Shown piece by piece: positions 55,401 through 63,713 of a stretch of 64,000 bases of DNA. Source of the DNA: CBDCVY01 sp965223245 (lineage in GTDB: Bacteria > Nitrospinota > Nitrospinia > Nitrospinales > Nitrospinaceae); contig CBDCVY010000013.1 in NCBI GenBank assembly GCA_965223245.1, positions 2,418,001 to 2,482,000 of the forward strand, read 5' to 3'. The position numbers and the translations under genes were made by a program. Each line of letters opens with the position of its first letter. Positions within the stretch are counted from its first letter, which is position 1. The notes under the pieces are model-generated. The model ran no database searches and was not told where the DNA came from. It saw only the letters and a program-made list of their open reading frames with translations.

Positions 55401-55614
55401 ACAAAATCAGTGTAACAAGAAATAAATGTCAGGACAAATTCAGGATCAATGGATATTTTATAAAGTTGCTTTGATAGTCGTTTTTCTTCCATATATTTTT
55501 TTCACAACGATTTCATTTTTAATTTTGCAAATAATGTTATTTTTGAGAACATACACAAACCAGAATTTATCAAAACTAATTTTTGGGAGCTGAGTTCGTT
55601 CCTTCTATCTATCA

Positions 55615-56157
55615 ATGTTTACGAAAGAATTTTTTAAAGATAATTCTCTTGCCGGCAAAATAGGCTTCTGGATTTTGATTTTGGTGGGAATGATCGCTTT
55701 CAATATGGTTGCCCTGTCTATGATGAAAGGTTGGGATAGCAAGTCCTGGTCTTCCACCAACGGAACAATCGTCTCATCAAAGGTAAAAACCATAACTACC
55801 CGCAGCACATCCACCTCAACAACTCCCCGTAAAAAACGTACGCGATATTTTCCTGAAATCCATTATAAATACCAAGTCGACGGGAAGGAGTATAGTGGAG
55901 ACCGCCTTGCATTCGGATTCAGTAATCGACCCAAAGAAGAATCCAAAAATATTGTAGAACGCTATCCCGCCGGTGCACATGTCCCGGTTTATTATGATCC
56001 GGACAACCCTGAAGAATCGGTTTTGGAGCCGGGAGTGTATGCGCTTAATTGGTTGGGGATTGTCTTTGGAATAGGAGCCATCGGCTTCGCCTACCTCATC
56101 CGCAGTGCAGATGCCAAAGCACAACTTCGCAAAAAAGCCGGACAATCTAAAAATTAA
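55615..56157 (+). CDS. DUF3592 membrane protein
   Basis: 180 residues. TM about 15-35, extracytoplasmic domain (TNGTIVSSKVKTI...YFPEIHYKYQVDGKEYSGDRL...YPAGAHVPVYYDPDNPEESVL), TM about 140-160: the DUF3592 layout. Function unknown across the family. No Shine-Dalgarno sequence near the ATG. Confidence 0.8.
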   Translation: MFTKEFFKDNSLAGKIGFWILILVGMIAFNMVALSMMKGWDSKSWSSTNGTIVSSKVKTITTRSTSTSTTPRKKRTRYFPEIHYKYQVDGKEYSGDRLAFGFSNRPKEESKNIVERYPAGAHVPVYYDPDNPEESVLEPGVYALNWLGIVFGIGAIGFAYLIRSADAKAQLRKKAGQSKN

Positions 56158-56498
56158 AAACTCCCCAGAGTTTTGGCATTGATCCCTTAAAAAATAAATC
56201 TCCTTAGTTAAGTGTAAAAGATTTCCCTAACTTCTTGCATTAGGGAATCCGCCTTTCGGGCCGACGACACAAAATTATTTCCGGTCGAGGCACCCCTCCC
56301 ATCTATTTAATCTTCAATACTCTTCCTTCAAATCTCTTTTTGAGAATCCGTTCCCGACCTGGGGGAACGACGTGGGAATGAACGATCCCAGGGTCAATTC
56401 ACCACCTAAGCCACTGCATGCTTTTTGGACAGTCCACTAACTAATCATTTTTAAATTCAACCTCAGATTAATTCTGAGATCACATAAAGGAGCAACAC
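56158..56498. other. Intergenic region at left edge of putative integrated element
   Basis: Contains a strong hairpin GATTTCCCTAA/TTAGGGAATC (56220-56250), possibly the terminator of the DUF3592 gene, followed directly by the 15-bp repeat at 56252, and a short CTCAGA/TCTGAG palindrome before the next gene. Confidence 0.45.
56252..56266. repeat. Candidate attachment-site repeat, left copy
   Basis: CGCCTTTCGGGCCGA, identical to 62711-62725. The pair brackets a 6.5-kb block with an integrase at its right end. A 15-bp match alone is expected by chance about once or twice in a window of this size, so support comes from position. Confidence 0.4.
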
Positions 56499-56729
56499 AT
56501 GGATTCCTATTCCTTAACTGAAATCGAAAAAGATATTCAACCGGAAGACTTTCCTCCGGAATCGGTTTGGCACAGATTGGTCAAGTATTGCGGCCCTGCG
56601 GCCCTGATGATACTCGCCGAATACCGGGAACAGGTGGGCGAACGTTTGCCCATTCGAAAAAAATCCGGGTTTACCCGTAAGGCAGAAGACCGAGCTTTTA
56701 AACGGAAAGTTCAAAAGGTTAAAAAGTAA
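56499..56729 (+). CDS. Small protein, possibly Mor-like
   Basis: 76 residues, AAGGAG upstream. N-terminal helix, then LVKYCGPAALMILAEYREQVGERLPI, vaguely like the helical part of Mor-type phage activators, and a Lys/Arg-rich tail (RKAEDRAFKRKVQKVKK) suited to nucleic-acid binding. Family assignment is weak. First gene inside the putative element. Confidence 0.5.
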   Translation: MDSYSLTEIEKDIQPEDFPPESVWHRLVKYCGPAALMILAEYREQVGERLPIRKKSGFTRKAEDRAFKRKVQKVKK

Positions 56730-56940
56730 TTGCTCTTTGAACAAACCAAATAATAAACCACGACTTTTTCAACAAAATCAATAGTGTCAAATTGGACTAA
56801 ATTTTTAAAAGGCGGGTCCGTGTTTACAGGCGATTTTTTTCTCACAACAAAACATCCCAAAACCTAGTCCCTAGATATATTTTTTCAGATTGACATAATG
56901 AGGTTGTTGGAAATTGATCTTATACAAATTGGAGATTTAA

Positions 56941-57168
56941 ATGTTTCACGAAGTCAAGATCTACGATTCCAAAGGAAAGGTTAAAAATGTTGTCAGTGCT
57001 CGGCAACTCTCAAAGCGCCATTGGAAGAATTTTGAATGGGACCATACTTATCGAGAGGCCACCACTGAAGAAACCCAAAAACGTAAATTATTAAAAGAAA
57101 TGAAATTCCGGTTTGTCTACTTCAAATACATGGAGGACATGGTGTCTGAATCCAGGGAAGGATGGTGA
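56941..57168 (+). CDS. Small conserved protein, paralogue of 37411
   Basis: 75 residues; TTGGAG six bases upstream. Starts MFHEVKIYDSKGKVKN with QLSKRHW, matching the 54-residue protein at 37411, but has a longer C-terminal half (KMKFRF...DMVSESREGW). Overlaps the next gene (ATGGTGA). No family recognised. Confidence 0.65.
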   Translation: MFHEVKIYDSKGKVKNVVSARQLSKRHWKNFEWDHTYREATTEETQKRKLLKEMKFRFVYFKYMEDMVSESREGW

Positions 57169-57428
57169 ACACAATGCTTAAGGTTCGAACGGTAATATTG
57201 TTATTGGCCGTCGTGGTTCTCGCTTATGTTTTTGTGCCGGCGAAAGCTCTGCACAAAATTATAGGGGCTCCCGTTCCGCAAAAACTGGCACTCAAAAAAC
57301 CCAAGGTGGAATGGGTGGCCTGCAGTTGCGGAGAAGGAGTGATTGGCTTGACCAGTCAGGACCACATGCTCTATTCGGCTTATCTGAGTGGTCTGGAGCA
57401 TGAGCTGAGACAATGCCAAAAACAATAA
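57162..57428 (+). CDS. Small exported or membrane protein with CxC motif
   Basis: 88 residues. N-terminal hydrophobic segment (about 9-27: ILLLAVVVLAYVFVPA), then a polar part with VACSCGEG and a late Cys (LRQCQK). Overlaps the preceding gene by seven bases (ATGGTGA), so they are coexpressed. Unknown function. Confidence 0.6.
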   Translation: MVNTMLKVRTVILLLAVVVLAYVFVPAKALHKIIGAPVPQKLALKKPKVEWVACSCGEGVIGLTSQDHMLYSAYLSGLEHELRQCQKQ

Positions 57429-57528
57429 CCTAATATTAACGCAGCCAGTGAAAGAAAGGAGGTCAAAATCAATTTATTAATTTCAAATGCAGGTGTGAGG
57501 TTTTTGGGGAAGTAAGGGGCCTCCCATT

Positions 57529-57643
57529 AAGGGATAGAGGCAGGATCATGTGCAGGGAGCACATCAAAGAGAACTTTCGGAGACGAACGGAAGTAACTCG
57601 CGCAATAGGGCCAGGGAAGGCCCCCTGCCTCTGTCTCTTTGAT
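57529..57643 (+). ncRNA. Candidate structured RNA with four-way junction
   Basis: A 16-bp closing helix (57529-57544 with 57624-57639, two G-U pairs) encloses three hairpins: ATGTGC/GCACAT (57548-57564), ACTTTCG/CGGAAGT (57573-57594) and GGGCC/GGCCC (57608-57623). A competing perfect 10-bp pairing, ATCAAAGAGA (57563-57572) with TCTCTTTGAT (57634-57643), would open the base of the closing helix. No match to any riboswitch class I know. Strand chosen from neighbouring genes. Confidence 0.45.
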
Positions 57644-57680
57644 TTAAATTTAAAACAAATCGCAAATTATTCATACGCAA

Positions 57681-57956
57681 TTGAGAAAATCGGTGAACGA
57701 TTCATCAGAATCCAACAATATTTGTAAAAACATTCAATCCATAAACGAGAAAATGGTCGAGTTGGCGGTTTCTATGAAAGAAATCCAACACGATTTATCC
57801 GAAATGCGCAAAGAACTCTATCACAAAAAAGAGGGTTTGTTCGTTCGGGTGGAGCGCCTGGAGAATGCAGGCTTCTTTTTAAAATGGCTTGCCGGATCGG
57901 GTGTGATCTCCGGCCTGGTCAGTTTCTTTTTATGGTTGTTTGGAAAAAATCATTAA
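57681..57956 (+). CDS. Small coiled-coil membrane protein (phage-like)
   Basis: Up to 91 residues; start uncertain (TTG at 57681 or GTG at 57693, neither with a clear ribosome binding site). Coiled coil (about 15-55), amphipathic region, then a hydrophobic C-terminal helix (WLAGSGVISGLVSFFLWLFG). This layout is common in holin-adjacent or phage-membrane proteins. Lies 94 bases before the tail-spike-like gene. Confidence 0.55.
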   Translation: MRKSVNDSSESNNICKNIQSINEKMVELAVSMKEIQHDLSEMRKELYHKKEGLFVRVERLENAGFFLKWLAGSGVISGLVSFFLWLFGKNH

Positions 57957-58049
57957 ACAGTTTGTGAACGCGGGAACAATTCCGTTCCACGAGTTCAATT
58001 TTTTAACTAACGGGTTTTTCAAAACCCACACGTACAAGGAGGTACGAAT

Positions 58050-60344
58050 ATGTCTTGTTTACAAAATGTCATTAATTTAGATTGTGCGCCTTATAATTTG
58101 GTTAATGATGGATCAACGGATAACTCTGCCCAACTGCAACAAGCGGTTAACGATGCCATGCATACAGACTATGGGGCAGTCCTTCAATTTGGTCGAGGAG
58201 AGTACCTATTTAATGGCTTGGAAACTTTAGCGGGCAATTATTATCCGGGCGGTTCCACTGTTTTAAAAGCCGGCTGTGTTATTAAAGATCCGTTTATGCA
58301 CGAAGACCAAAGCGGTGGGGCCGATCCCTGGGGTAAAGAAACTCATCCCAATAACCCCGCATTAACCATCCGTGGAGTCGGAAACCAAACCCGTTTACTC
58401 ATGAATTCTGATTCGATGGTCATGTTTTGGGTTGCCGCCGGTTGGATTCGAATTGAGAACCTTATTATAGACGGTCAAATTGGTGTTGATTTTACCAAAG
58501 AACGATGTGGAATCTGGATTGGGCCGGAACATACAGTAGATAATTGGAAATACAAGCCCTACTGGTCGGATGTAGCTTACCCCACATTAGAGTTTGTGGA
58601 TAGCACCAGTGGTAATGATAAAATTATTCTCAGAAGCGGAACCAACTCACGTTGGACACGTTTGGGAACGGTAACATGGAGCATTAATGTATCCAGTGCA
58701 AATGAATCAGGAAATGATGGTAATTATAACGTTTTAGCGATTTCTACCACAAACTATCCAGACGACACTCTGGAAGTAGCAGCTGGTTCACTTACTGATG
58801 ACTCCAGTGACACTGCGGCCCGAATTTATGGCTTAGCAACCGTCGGTAATTATTCTCATAATTTGATTGAGAATGTTTTTGTTGAACGAATGAATGACGG
58901 TTGGATTTCCCAAGGAAGCTTAAGGGGACGATCTAATGTGCATAATAGTAACGCGATTGACACCGGGAATTCCTATTGGAACAACTCCAGAAACTTTAAA
59001 GGCAAGTTCATTTCAGGATCAGGTTTCCGGACTATTGAACCCAATCACAGTGTTACAGGCGAGACTAATAACTGCACCAGAGGTCATCATGAACGAATGC
59101 ATTTTGAACAAATTAATGCCGGAATCGATCTTGAGGCTGCAGAAACGATGACATTTATTAATCCAATGATTAATGAGTGTAACTCTACTTATTCACCCGC
59201 GGGGGCAAGATACGAGCCTTCCATTGGAATCAAGGTCCACAATGCCGGTTCTGTGAGCAATCGAACCTGTTTCAGAAATGAATTTCTGGATGTCCATTTT
59301 GAGGGTAACGAAAAAAATATAGATGACGCAGGAGATACCAGCAAATATAAATTTACTTCTGAGATTGATCCTGACGATTACACTGTAGGTCGCGACAATT
59401 GGCTCGAAAGTGAAAGAGTTTTACGACTTCCCGGGTTAAAAGATGAAGGACTCCATGGGTCCACTGCAGGCTTTTTTCTAGCGAATGATGACACCAGAGA
59501 ACCTATTAATGGAACTACTGTCCGACATGAATCTTCCAGTAAGTTGATCACCTGGGATACCGTTAAAAAGAGATGGAACTGTGGTGCCTCTCATGGGCCG
59601 GCAGATTCAATCCCTAATAGTTATGGTCCATCCAGCCAAGGGCTTGTGTCATATCCCTATGCATGTTGGACGGATGGATCGACTGAAGAAGAAATGTTTG
59701 ATACAGCACCTTCTGGATGGTCGTCTCTTGTTGGGACAGGGGATTCTATTGCAATTGCGAATGATCGATTGGAATGTGATTGTGTAACTCATGCCAGTTT
59801 CAGATCAGCCTCCTATTACTATAATGATTATGGAACTGCTTTCACAGAATTCTGGCTCACTTTCTTTTTCAAAATAAATGCAGATCGAACTCCGAACCAT
59901 AACTTGAGGGATTCTGCTAATGATGGAGATTGGCTTTCCTTATCAGGTGTAATGGATAAAACTGCGGTTGCCGACGCTATGAACTTTGGACTTTCATATC
60001 AAGATTCTAGTGGAAATTTGATTCCAAAAGTTATTTTTCGCGAGGATGGGCCAACCAGTAGCTTTGGTTCTGAGTTGAGTTTTGCTGTAATGGATAATGT
60101 TTGGTATCAGGGAACCCTTTATGCCAAAAAAGCCACAACGAATGGCGGGGCTGATGGAATATACAAAGCCTGGATTAACAATGATCTCATTGAAAGTAAA
60201 ACCAATGTGGACAATTTTAATATTCCTTGGGATCGCGTAGCCATTGGCATGGTAGATATTAGGCAAGAATTTACTGCGAGTATGGATTTTGGAGATGTTA
60301 GATTCGATACCAGCAGTTTTTCCAATTCTCGTGGAGGACTCTAA
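58050..60344 (+). CDS. Pectate-lyase-like beta-helix protein (tail-spike-like)
   Basis: 764 residues; strong AAGGAGGT. Begins NVINLDCAPYNLVNDGSTDNSAQLQQAVNDAM, the start of pectate-lyase-3/tail-spike parallel beta-helix proteins, followed by many Asn/Gly-rich coils to about 470, then a C-terminal beta-sandwich resembling a carbohydrate-binding domain (about 560-760). No signal peptide. Such proteins are phage receptor-binding spikes or extracellular polysaccharide lyases; absence of a signal and phage-like neighbours favour a spike (inference). Followed by a strong terminator. Confidence 0.75.
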   Translation: MSCLQNVINLDCAPYNLVNDGSTDNSAQLQQAVNDAMHTDYGAVLQFGRGEYLFNGLETLAGNYYPGGSTVLKAGCVIKDPFMHEDQSGGADPWGKETHPNNPALTIRGVGNQTRLLMNSDSMVMFWVAAGWIRIENLIIDGQIGVDFTKERCGIWIGPEHTVDNWKYKPYWSDVAYPTLEFVDSTSGNDKIILRSGTNSRWTRLGTVTWSINVSSANESGNDGNYNVLAISTTNYPDDTLEVAAGSLTDDSSDTAARIYGLATVGNYSHNLIENVFVERMNDGWISQGSLRGRSNVHNSNAIDTGNSYWNNSRNFKGKFISGSGFRTIEPNHSVTGETNNCTRGHHERMHFEQINAGIDLEAAETMTFINPMINECNSTYSPAGARYEPSIGIKVHNAGSVSNRTCFRNEFLDVHFEGNEKNIDDAGDTSKYKFTSEIDPDDYTVGRDNWLESERVLRLPGLKDEGLHGSTAGFFLANDDTREPINGTTVRHESSSKLITWDTVKKRWNCGASHGPADSIPNSYGPSSQGLVSYPYACWTDGSTEEEMFDTAPSGWSSLVGTGDSIAIANDRLECDCVTHASFRSASYYYNDYGTAFTEFWLTFFFKINADRTPNHNLRDSANDGDWLSLSGVMDKTAVADAMNFGLSYQDSSGNLIPKVIFREDGPTSSFGSELSFAVMDNVWYQGTLYAKKATTNGGADGIYKAWINNDLIESKTNVDNFNIPWDRVAIGMVDIRQEFTASMDFGDVRFDTSSFSNSRGGL

Positions 60345-60414
60345 CAAAATATTAATTTAAAATGCGCAAGAATGTGTGACCTGTTTTTATAGCACTTCAT
60401 GCCGTTTAAATTGG

Positions 60415-60450
60415 ACAGGCTTTGGGGCTTTTCCCAAAGCCTGTTTTTTT
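60415..60450 (+). terminator. Rho-independent terminator after tail-spike gene
   Basis: ACAGGCTTTGGG / CCCAAAGCCTGT perfect 12-bp stem, then seven T. Confidence 0.9.
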
Positions 60451-60458
60451 ATTTTGTT

Positions 60459-60848
60459 TTAGCCCACTCGCGCCCAGGGGACTTCCATGGACCGTGGTGG
60501 ATCTATAAATAAACTTGAATGGGTTTTCCATAAAGGGAGATGGGTTTGATAATACGGCGGAGGATATTTATTAATGTGTTGGGTTGTTACAATTGAGGAA
60601 ATACGTTTAGGAGTTTGATGTGGGGAGTGAAATCCGCTGAGGACAATCAAAGTTATAGAAAAAAGTAAACCCAGGAGTGTTAACGGAATCACCTTGGTTT
60701 TCTTTATTTGCAGCAAAGATTTTTTCACGAAAAATTTATCGTGATTCTTTGCCTCCACCCTTACCAACCGCTTACTAAAAAGCTGAATAATTTTCGTTTG
60801 GGATTTACCGCGTTTTACGACACTCGGCTTACGGTTTCGAGTCGCCAA
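60459..60848 (-). CDS. Small single-pass membrane protein
   Basis: 129 residues, TTG start. Basic N-terminus (RKPSVVKRGK), one transmembrane helix (about 54-72), then a Pro/His-rich outer segment. Starts 5 bases after the XRE regulator stop, so probably cotranscribed. No family recognised; confidence limited by the TTG start. Confidence 0.45.
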   Translation of the reverse strand: MATRNRKPSVVKRGKSQTKIIQLFSKRLVRVEAKNHDKFFVKKSLLQIKKTKVIPLTLLGLLFSITLIVLSGFHSPHQTPKRISSIVTTQHINKYPPPYYQTHLPLWKTHSSLFIDPPRSMEVPWARVG

Positions 60849-60853
60849 CCTCG

Positions 60854-61303
60854 TTACTTTGATCGGTTGCTTTCCTCCTTAAATCCTTTTAAGTGAGCGA
60901 TCTCTTCTTTGAGTCTCCCCACTTCACTTTTTAGAACATCAATGGTCTCGCGCTGAGCTCTAATGGTTTCGTTTTTGTCATCCATGGCTTCCTCTAAATC
61001 AGAAATATTAATATCGGAACGTCCTAATTTAATCAAATTTTCAGTGGAGTTGTCAACCTTTAATTTCGATTTTTTTTCGCCTTTTCCCCAACGAATCCAA
61101 TCTTCATTTATTGAAAATCGATAACATATTGATAACAAAACAGGTGGCTGAATTTGCGCTTTTCCGGACTCATAGTCACTGTAAGTTCCCTGAGATATGC
61201 CTATTTTACTGGAGAATTGGGCCTGAGAGATCCCCAGGTCCTGGCGAATTTCTACCAGGCGCATCCGCGTATTTCTATCGAAATCCAATTTTTTTATTGA
61301 CAT
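60854..61303 (-). CDS. XRE-family repressor-like protein
   Basis: 149 residues. Helix-turn-helix about 10-65 (LGISQAQFSSKIGISQGTYSDYESG...), then a leucine-zipper-like coiled coil at the C-terminus (about 110-145: ETIRAQRETIDVLKSEVGRL) that may dimerise. Typical of phage or island control genes. Divergent from the integrase 250 bases away. Confidence 0.85.
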   Translation of the reverse strand: MSIKKLDFDRNTRMRLVEIRQDLGISQAQFSSKIGISQGTYSDYESGKAQIQPPVLLSICYRFSINEDWIRWGKGEKKSKLKVDNSTENLIKLGRSDINISDLEEAMDDKNETIRAQRETIDVLKSEVGRLKEEIAHLKGFKEESNRSK

Positions 61304-61552
61304 ATAATCGCAATAGGATATATTTCTTTTATCGATATTTTCTGAGGGGAAACTGATCCCAAACCGGAAATTTAAAACTGCATATGATTATCAGAAAATG
61401 TTCACGGAAGCAAGCCTTTAATTCAAAAAAGTGAATTTTTGGGCAAAAAATATACTGGATAGCCCCGGGCAATCCAATCCCCACACCTTCTTAAATAAAA
61501 CGCTTCAACGCCGATTCTCAACGAACCGGTTCTCATGTGAAAAGGGTAAAGG

Positions 61553-62653
61553 ATGGATTCCAATTCGAATCAAAATCATGATCACGTCTCCACAGGTAAC
61601 AAAAAAAAATCGAATCAAGAGCCTTTGCGAATGCGTTTGAAGCCGGTCAAAGGAGGACGCAAATGGTACTCGAAATTTCGTTACAAAGGACAAATGATTG
61701 AAGTGACTTTGAATGCCTGGGAACATGAAATGAGAACTGCTCAAGTGAATCTTGGAAAACTGATTTCGGATTTGGAGCGAGGCATCAATCCTGTAAAAAC
61801 CCGAAAAAAAATTCGACACTTAAAATATCCCAACCCGGACGAGCGAGGTTTGTGTATTTGGAAAAATCACATTCTCCCGTTTTTTGGAGATTACAAGTTT
61901 AAACAAATCGACCAGAGTTTGATTGAGCAATACATCAGTCAACGTTGGGGACGTGATTACGAAGGCAATTTAATTGCGGTTAAAAGCACCCTCAACAAAG
62001 AAATGAGAGTCTTAAAAAGAGTGATGCAATTAGCTCAAGCCAATTGGAAACTACCCGGGATTAAGACCGTAGAGCCTCCCAAGACCATGAAAGCTCCGCT
62101 GACCTGGGAACAAATCAACGAAGTGGGCAGCCACGTGACTCCATCGAAAAAACCCTTTGGGAAAATTTACCTGTGGTGTTATTGGGTTCAAGTGTATACC
62201 GGACTAGATACGGGTGATGTGCTTAAATTAGCACCTAAACATATTGACCGAAAAAGCGGATGGCTTTTAATCACCCGAGGGAAAACTAAGAGAAGTTTTC
62301 GTTTTCCCATTTGTTCCGCATTGGATAAAGTATTAGACTGGATTCCCTGGCCGTTGGATCCGATGCAGCCTTTAGCGCAGGAACTTCGAGCCGGACAGGT
62401 CAACAAAGCTATATCCCGCGCATTTTCAGCCTGCAATCTGAAAGGTTATGGATCCAAAGATTTACGCCGGTTTTTAGCCTCGCAGTTGCTGGACAGTGGG
62501 TTTAAAATGGATTGGATTGGAAAAGCTCTGGGTCATGCTCCGGGATCAAAAATGACTCAACTGTATCCATCTATTTATGACAACCGTTTTAAAGATGCGT
62601 TCCAAAAAGTCTTCAACGATCATTGGCCCGCCGTGGGAAACATGGGGGAATGA
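61553..62653 (+). CDS. Tyrosine recombinase/integrase with altered catalytic residues
   Basis: 366 residues; AAAGGG upstream. Arm-binding and SAM-like core-binding regions (about 25-170), catalytic domain 180-350. Visible active-site candidates: Lys244 (RGKTKR), Arg305 (KDLRRF), His328 (LGHAPG), Tyr338. The first catalytic Arg position reads TGLD219 instead of TGLR and the HxxR His is Lys302. It may be a divergent family that supplies these residues elsewhere, or have lost activity. Lies at the right end of the putative element, 57 bases before the 15-bp repeat. Confidence 0.8.
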   Translation: MDSNSNQNHDHVSTGNKKKSNQEPLRMRLKPVKGGRKWYSKFRYKGQMIEVTLNAWEHEMRTAQVNLGKLISDLERGINPVKTRKKIRHLKYPNPDERGLCIWKNHILPFFGDYKFKQIDQSLIEQYISQRWGRDYEGNLIAVKSTLNKEMRVLKRVMQLAQANWKLPGIKTVEPPKTMKAPLTWEQINEVGSHVTPSKKPFGKIYLWCYWVQVYTGLDTGDVLKLAPKHIDRKSGWLLITRGKTKRSFRFPICSALDKVLDWIPWPLDPMQPLAQELRAGQVNKAISRAFSACNLKGYGSKDLRRFLASQLLDSGFKMDWIGKALGHAPGSKMTQLYPSIYDNRFKDAFQKVFNDHWPAVGNMGE

Positions 62654-62710
62654 GGTTATCAAAATGAAAATAAACCAAACAACCATAAAGAGTTTTAAAT
62701 CAAAACTTGC

Positions 62711-62725
62711 GCCTTTCGGGCCGAT
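62711..62725. repeat. Candidate attachment-site repeat, right copy
   Basis: CGCCTTTCGGGCCGA, identical to 56252-56266; see that entry. Confidence 0.4.
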
Positions 62726-62794
62726 TTATTAAGAAAACCCTATTACAGATTTTTTACACACTGAAATAAAATGAAGGGAATGGTTTCTCGAGTT

Positions 62795-62947
62795 GAAAGG
62801 TAGAACTCTCTAACCGCTGTATTCCAAATGCGACTTCCTTCGACCTGGCCGGTCCAAAAGAGCTCGGCCTTATTAATAGCACCGGTGGACTCTCTCACCC
62901 TGTCACCCGAATTCAACGCCTTCCTTTTTAGGTAAGGATGGTTTTTT
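62795..62947 (+). ncRNA. Possible small RNA ending in a terminator
   Basis: Three hairpins in a row: GGTAGA..TCTAACC (62799-62815), GGCCG..CGGCC (62848-62869) and GGTG..CACC (62884-62899); the first and third share an ACTCTCT(A/C)ACC half. A weak CCTTCCT/AGGTAAGG hairpin with six T follows (62920-62947). Alone this is modest evidence. Confidence 0.3.
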
Positions 62948-63340
62948 ACAATGCAAACATTGTTATTAAAGAATCCCTAAACCAAATATTCGAAAAATTT
63001 AAAAATTAGAAGTCCCATTGTTAAAAATAAAAATCTAACTCAAACCACTTTTAGGTTAACTTAAAAATTTTCACCCTCTATTAAAAGTCTTAATCAAATA
63101 CTCATAACATTATAGGAGTGCATAACTTTTTAAGATAACCCTGCCTAAATTAGTCTGGAATTACAAAAATTCGGTCACAGAGTTTAATTCCCTAAACCCA
63201 ATCTAAATTTTTCCAATTTCAATCTCTCGATATTCCCCAAAAAAGTGAAGAACCACCCTTAAAGTTCTGATATATTTTGCTTTATAGATTCAGAAAAAAT
63301 CCTACTGGGGGAGGAAAAGAGACCAAGCAAGGGGGGGAAC

Positions 63341-63412
63341 ATGTCTCTAGATAAATGGTTATTCGTTGTTTTTGTGATTATGCTTTCTATCGGATGGTTT
63401 AGGCTCATTTGA
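63341..63412 (+). CDS. Possible 23-residue membrane peptide
   Basis: ATG directly after AAGGGGGGGAAC. Translates to MSLDKWLFVVFVIMLSIGWF plus RLI, a single hydrophobic helix. The ribosome binding site is strong; the short length limits confidence. Confidence 0.4.
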   Translation: MSLDKWLFVVFVIMLSIGWFRLI

Positions 63413-63512
63413 TTTGTTGAACGACTCAAAAGTCATTCCAAATTCTTTTCTCATACTTTTCTAATAGAGCTTTTATACAAGATAGTAAAACCACTGACTC
63501 GAGGGTAGACTC

Positions 63513-63713
63513 ATGGGAGACGAACTTGAAAGAGATTGGTTTTGGTCGGACGATGCGATCAACTATATAGAAGAATTTGAAACGACCTTTTATAAACTCG
63601 CCAGGAAACAAGCGATTCAATTAGTCATTCATAAAAATAAAGAAGTCATCACTAAAGAAGATGTTCAGAGCTTTGTTAAAATTGTTCTAAATGACATGAA
63701 TAAGATCGTTTAA
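63513..63713 (+). CDS. Small PCP-reductase-like helical protein
   Basis: 66 residues; GAGG eight bases upstream. WSDDAINYIEEFETTFYKLARKQ...ITKEDVQSFVKIVL follows the pattern of the small helical domain found at the C-terminus of light-independent protochlorophyllide reductase subunits and in many stand-alone proteins. Role unknown. Confidence 0.65.
   Translation: MGDELERDWFWSDDAINYIEEFETTFYKLARKQAIQLVIHKNKEVITKEDVQSFVKIVLNDMNKIV

Larger units (their letters stand above)
62654..63340. other. Non-coding region after the integrase
   Basis: About 690 AT-rich bases holding the right attachment-repeat candidate and a possible small RNA. No tRNA was found. Confidence 0.5.

Noticed and set aside
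57529..57643. Known riboswitch classes (cobalamin, lysine, c-di-GMP, TPP)
   Set aside because: None of the conserved core sequences that I know for these classes is present.
62781..62890. tRNA gene or tRNA fragment as integration target
   Set aside because: Some tRNA-like strings occur but there is no T-loop consensus or cloverleaf on either strand.
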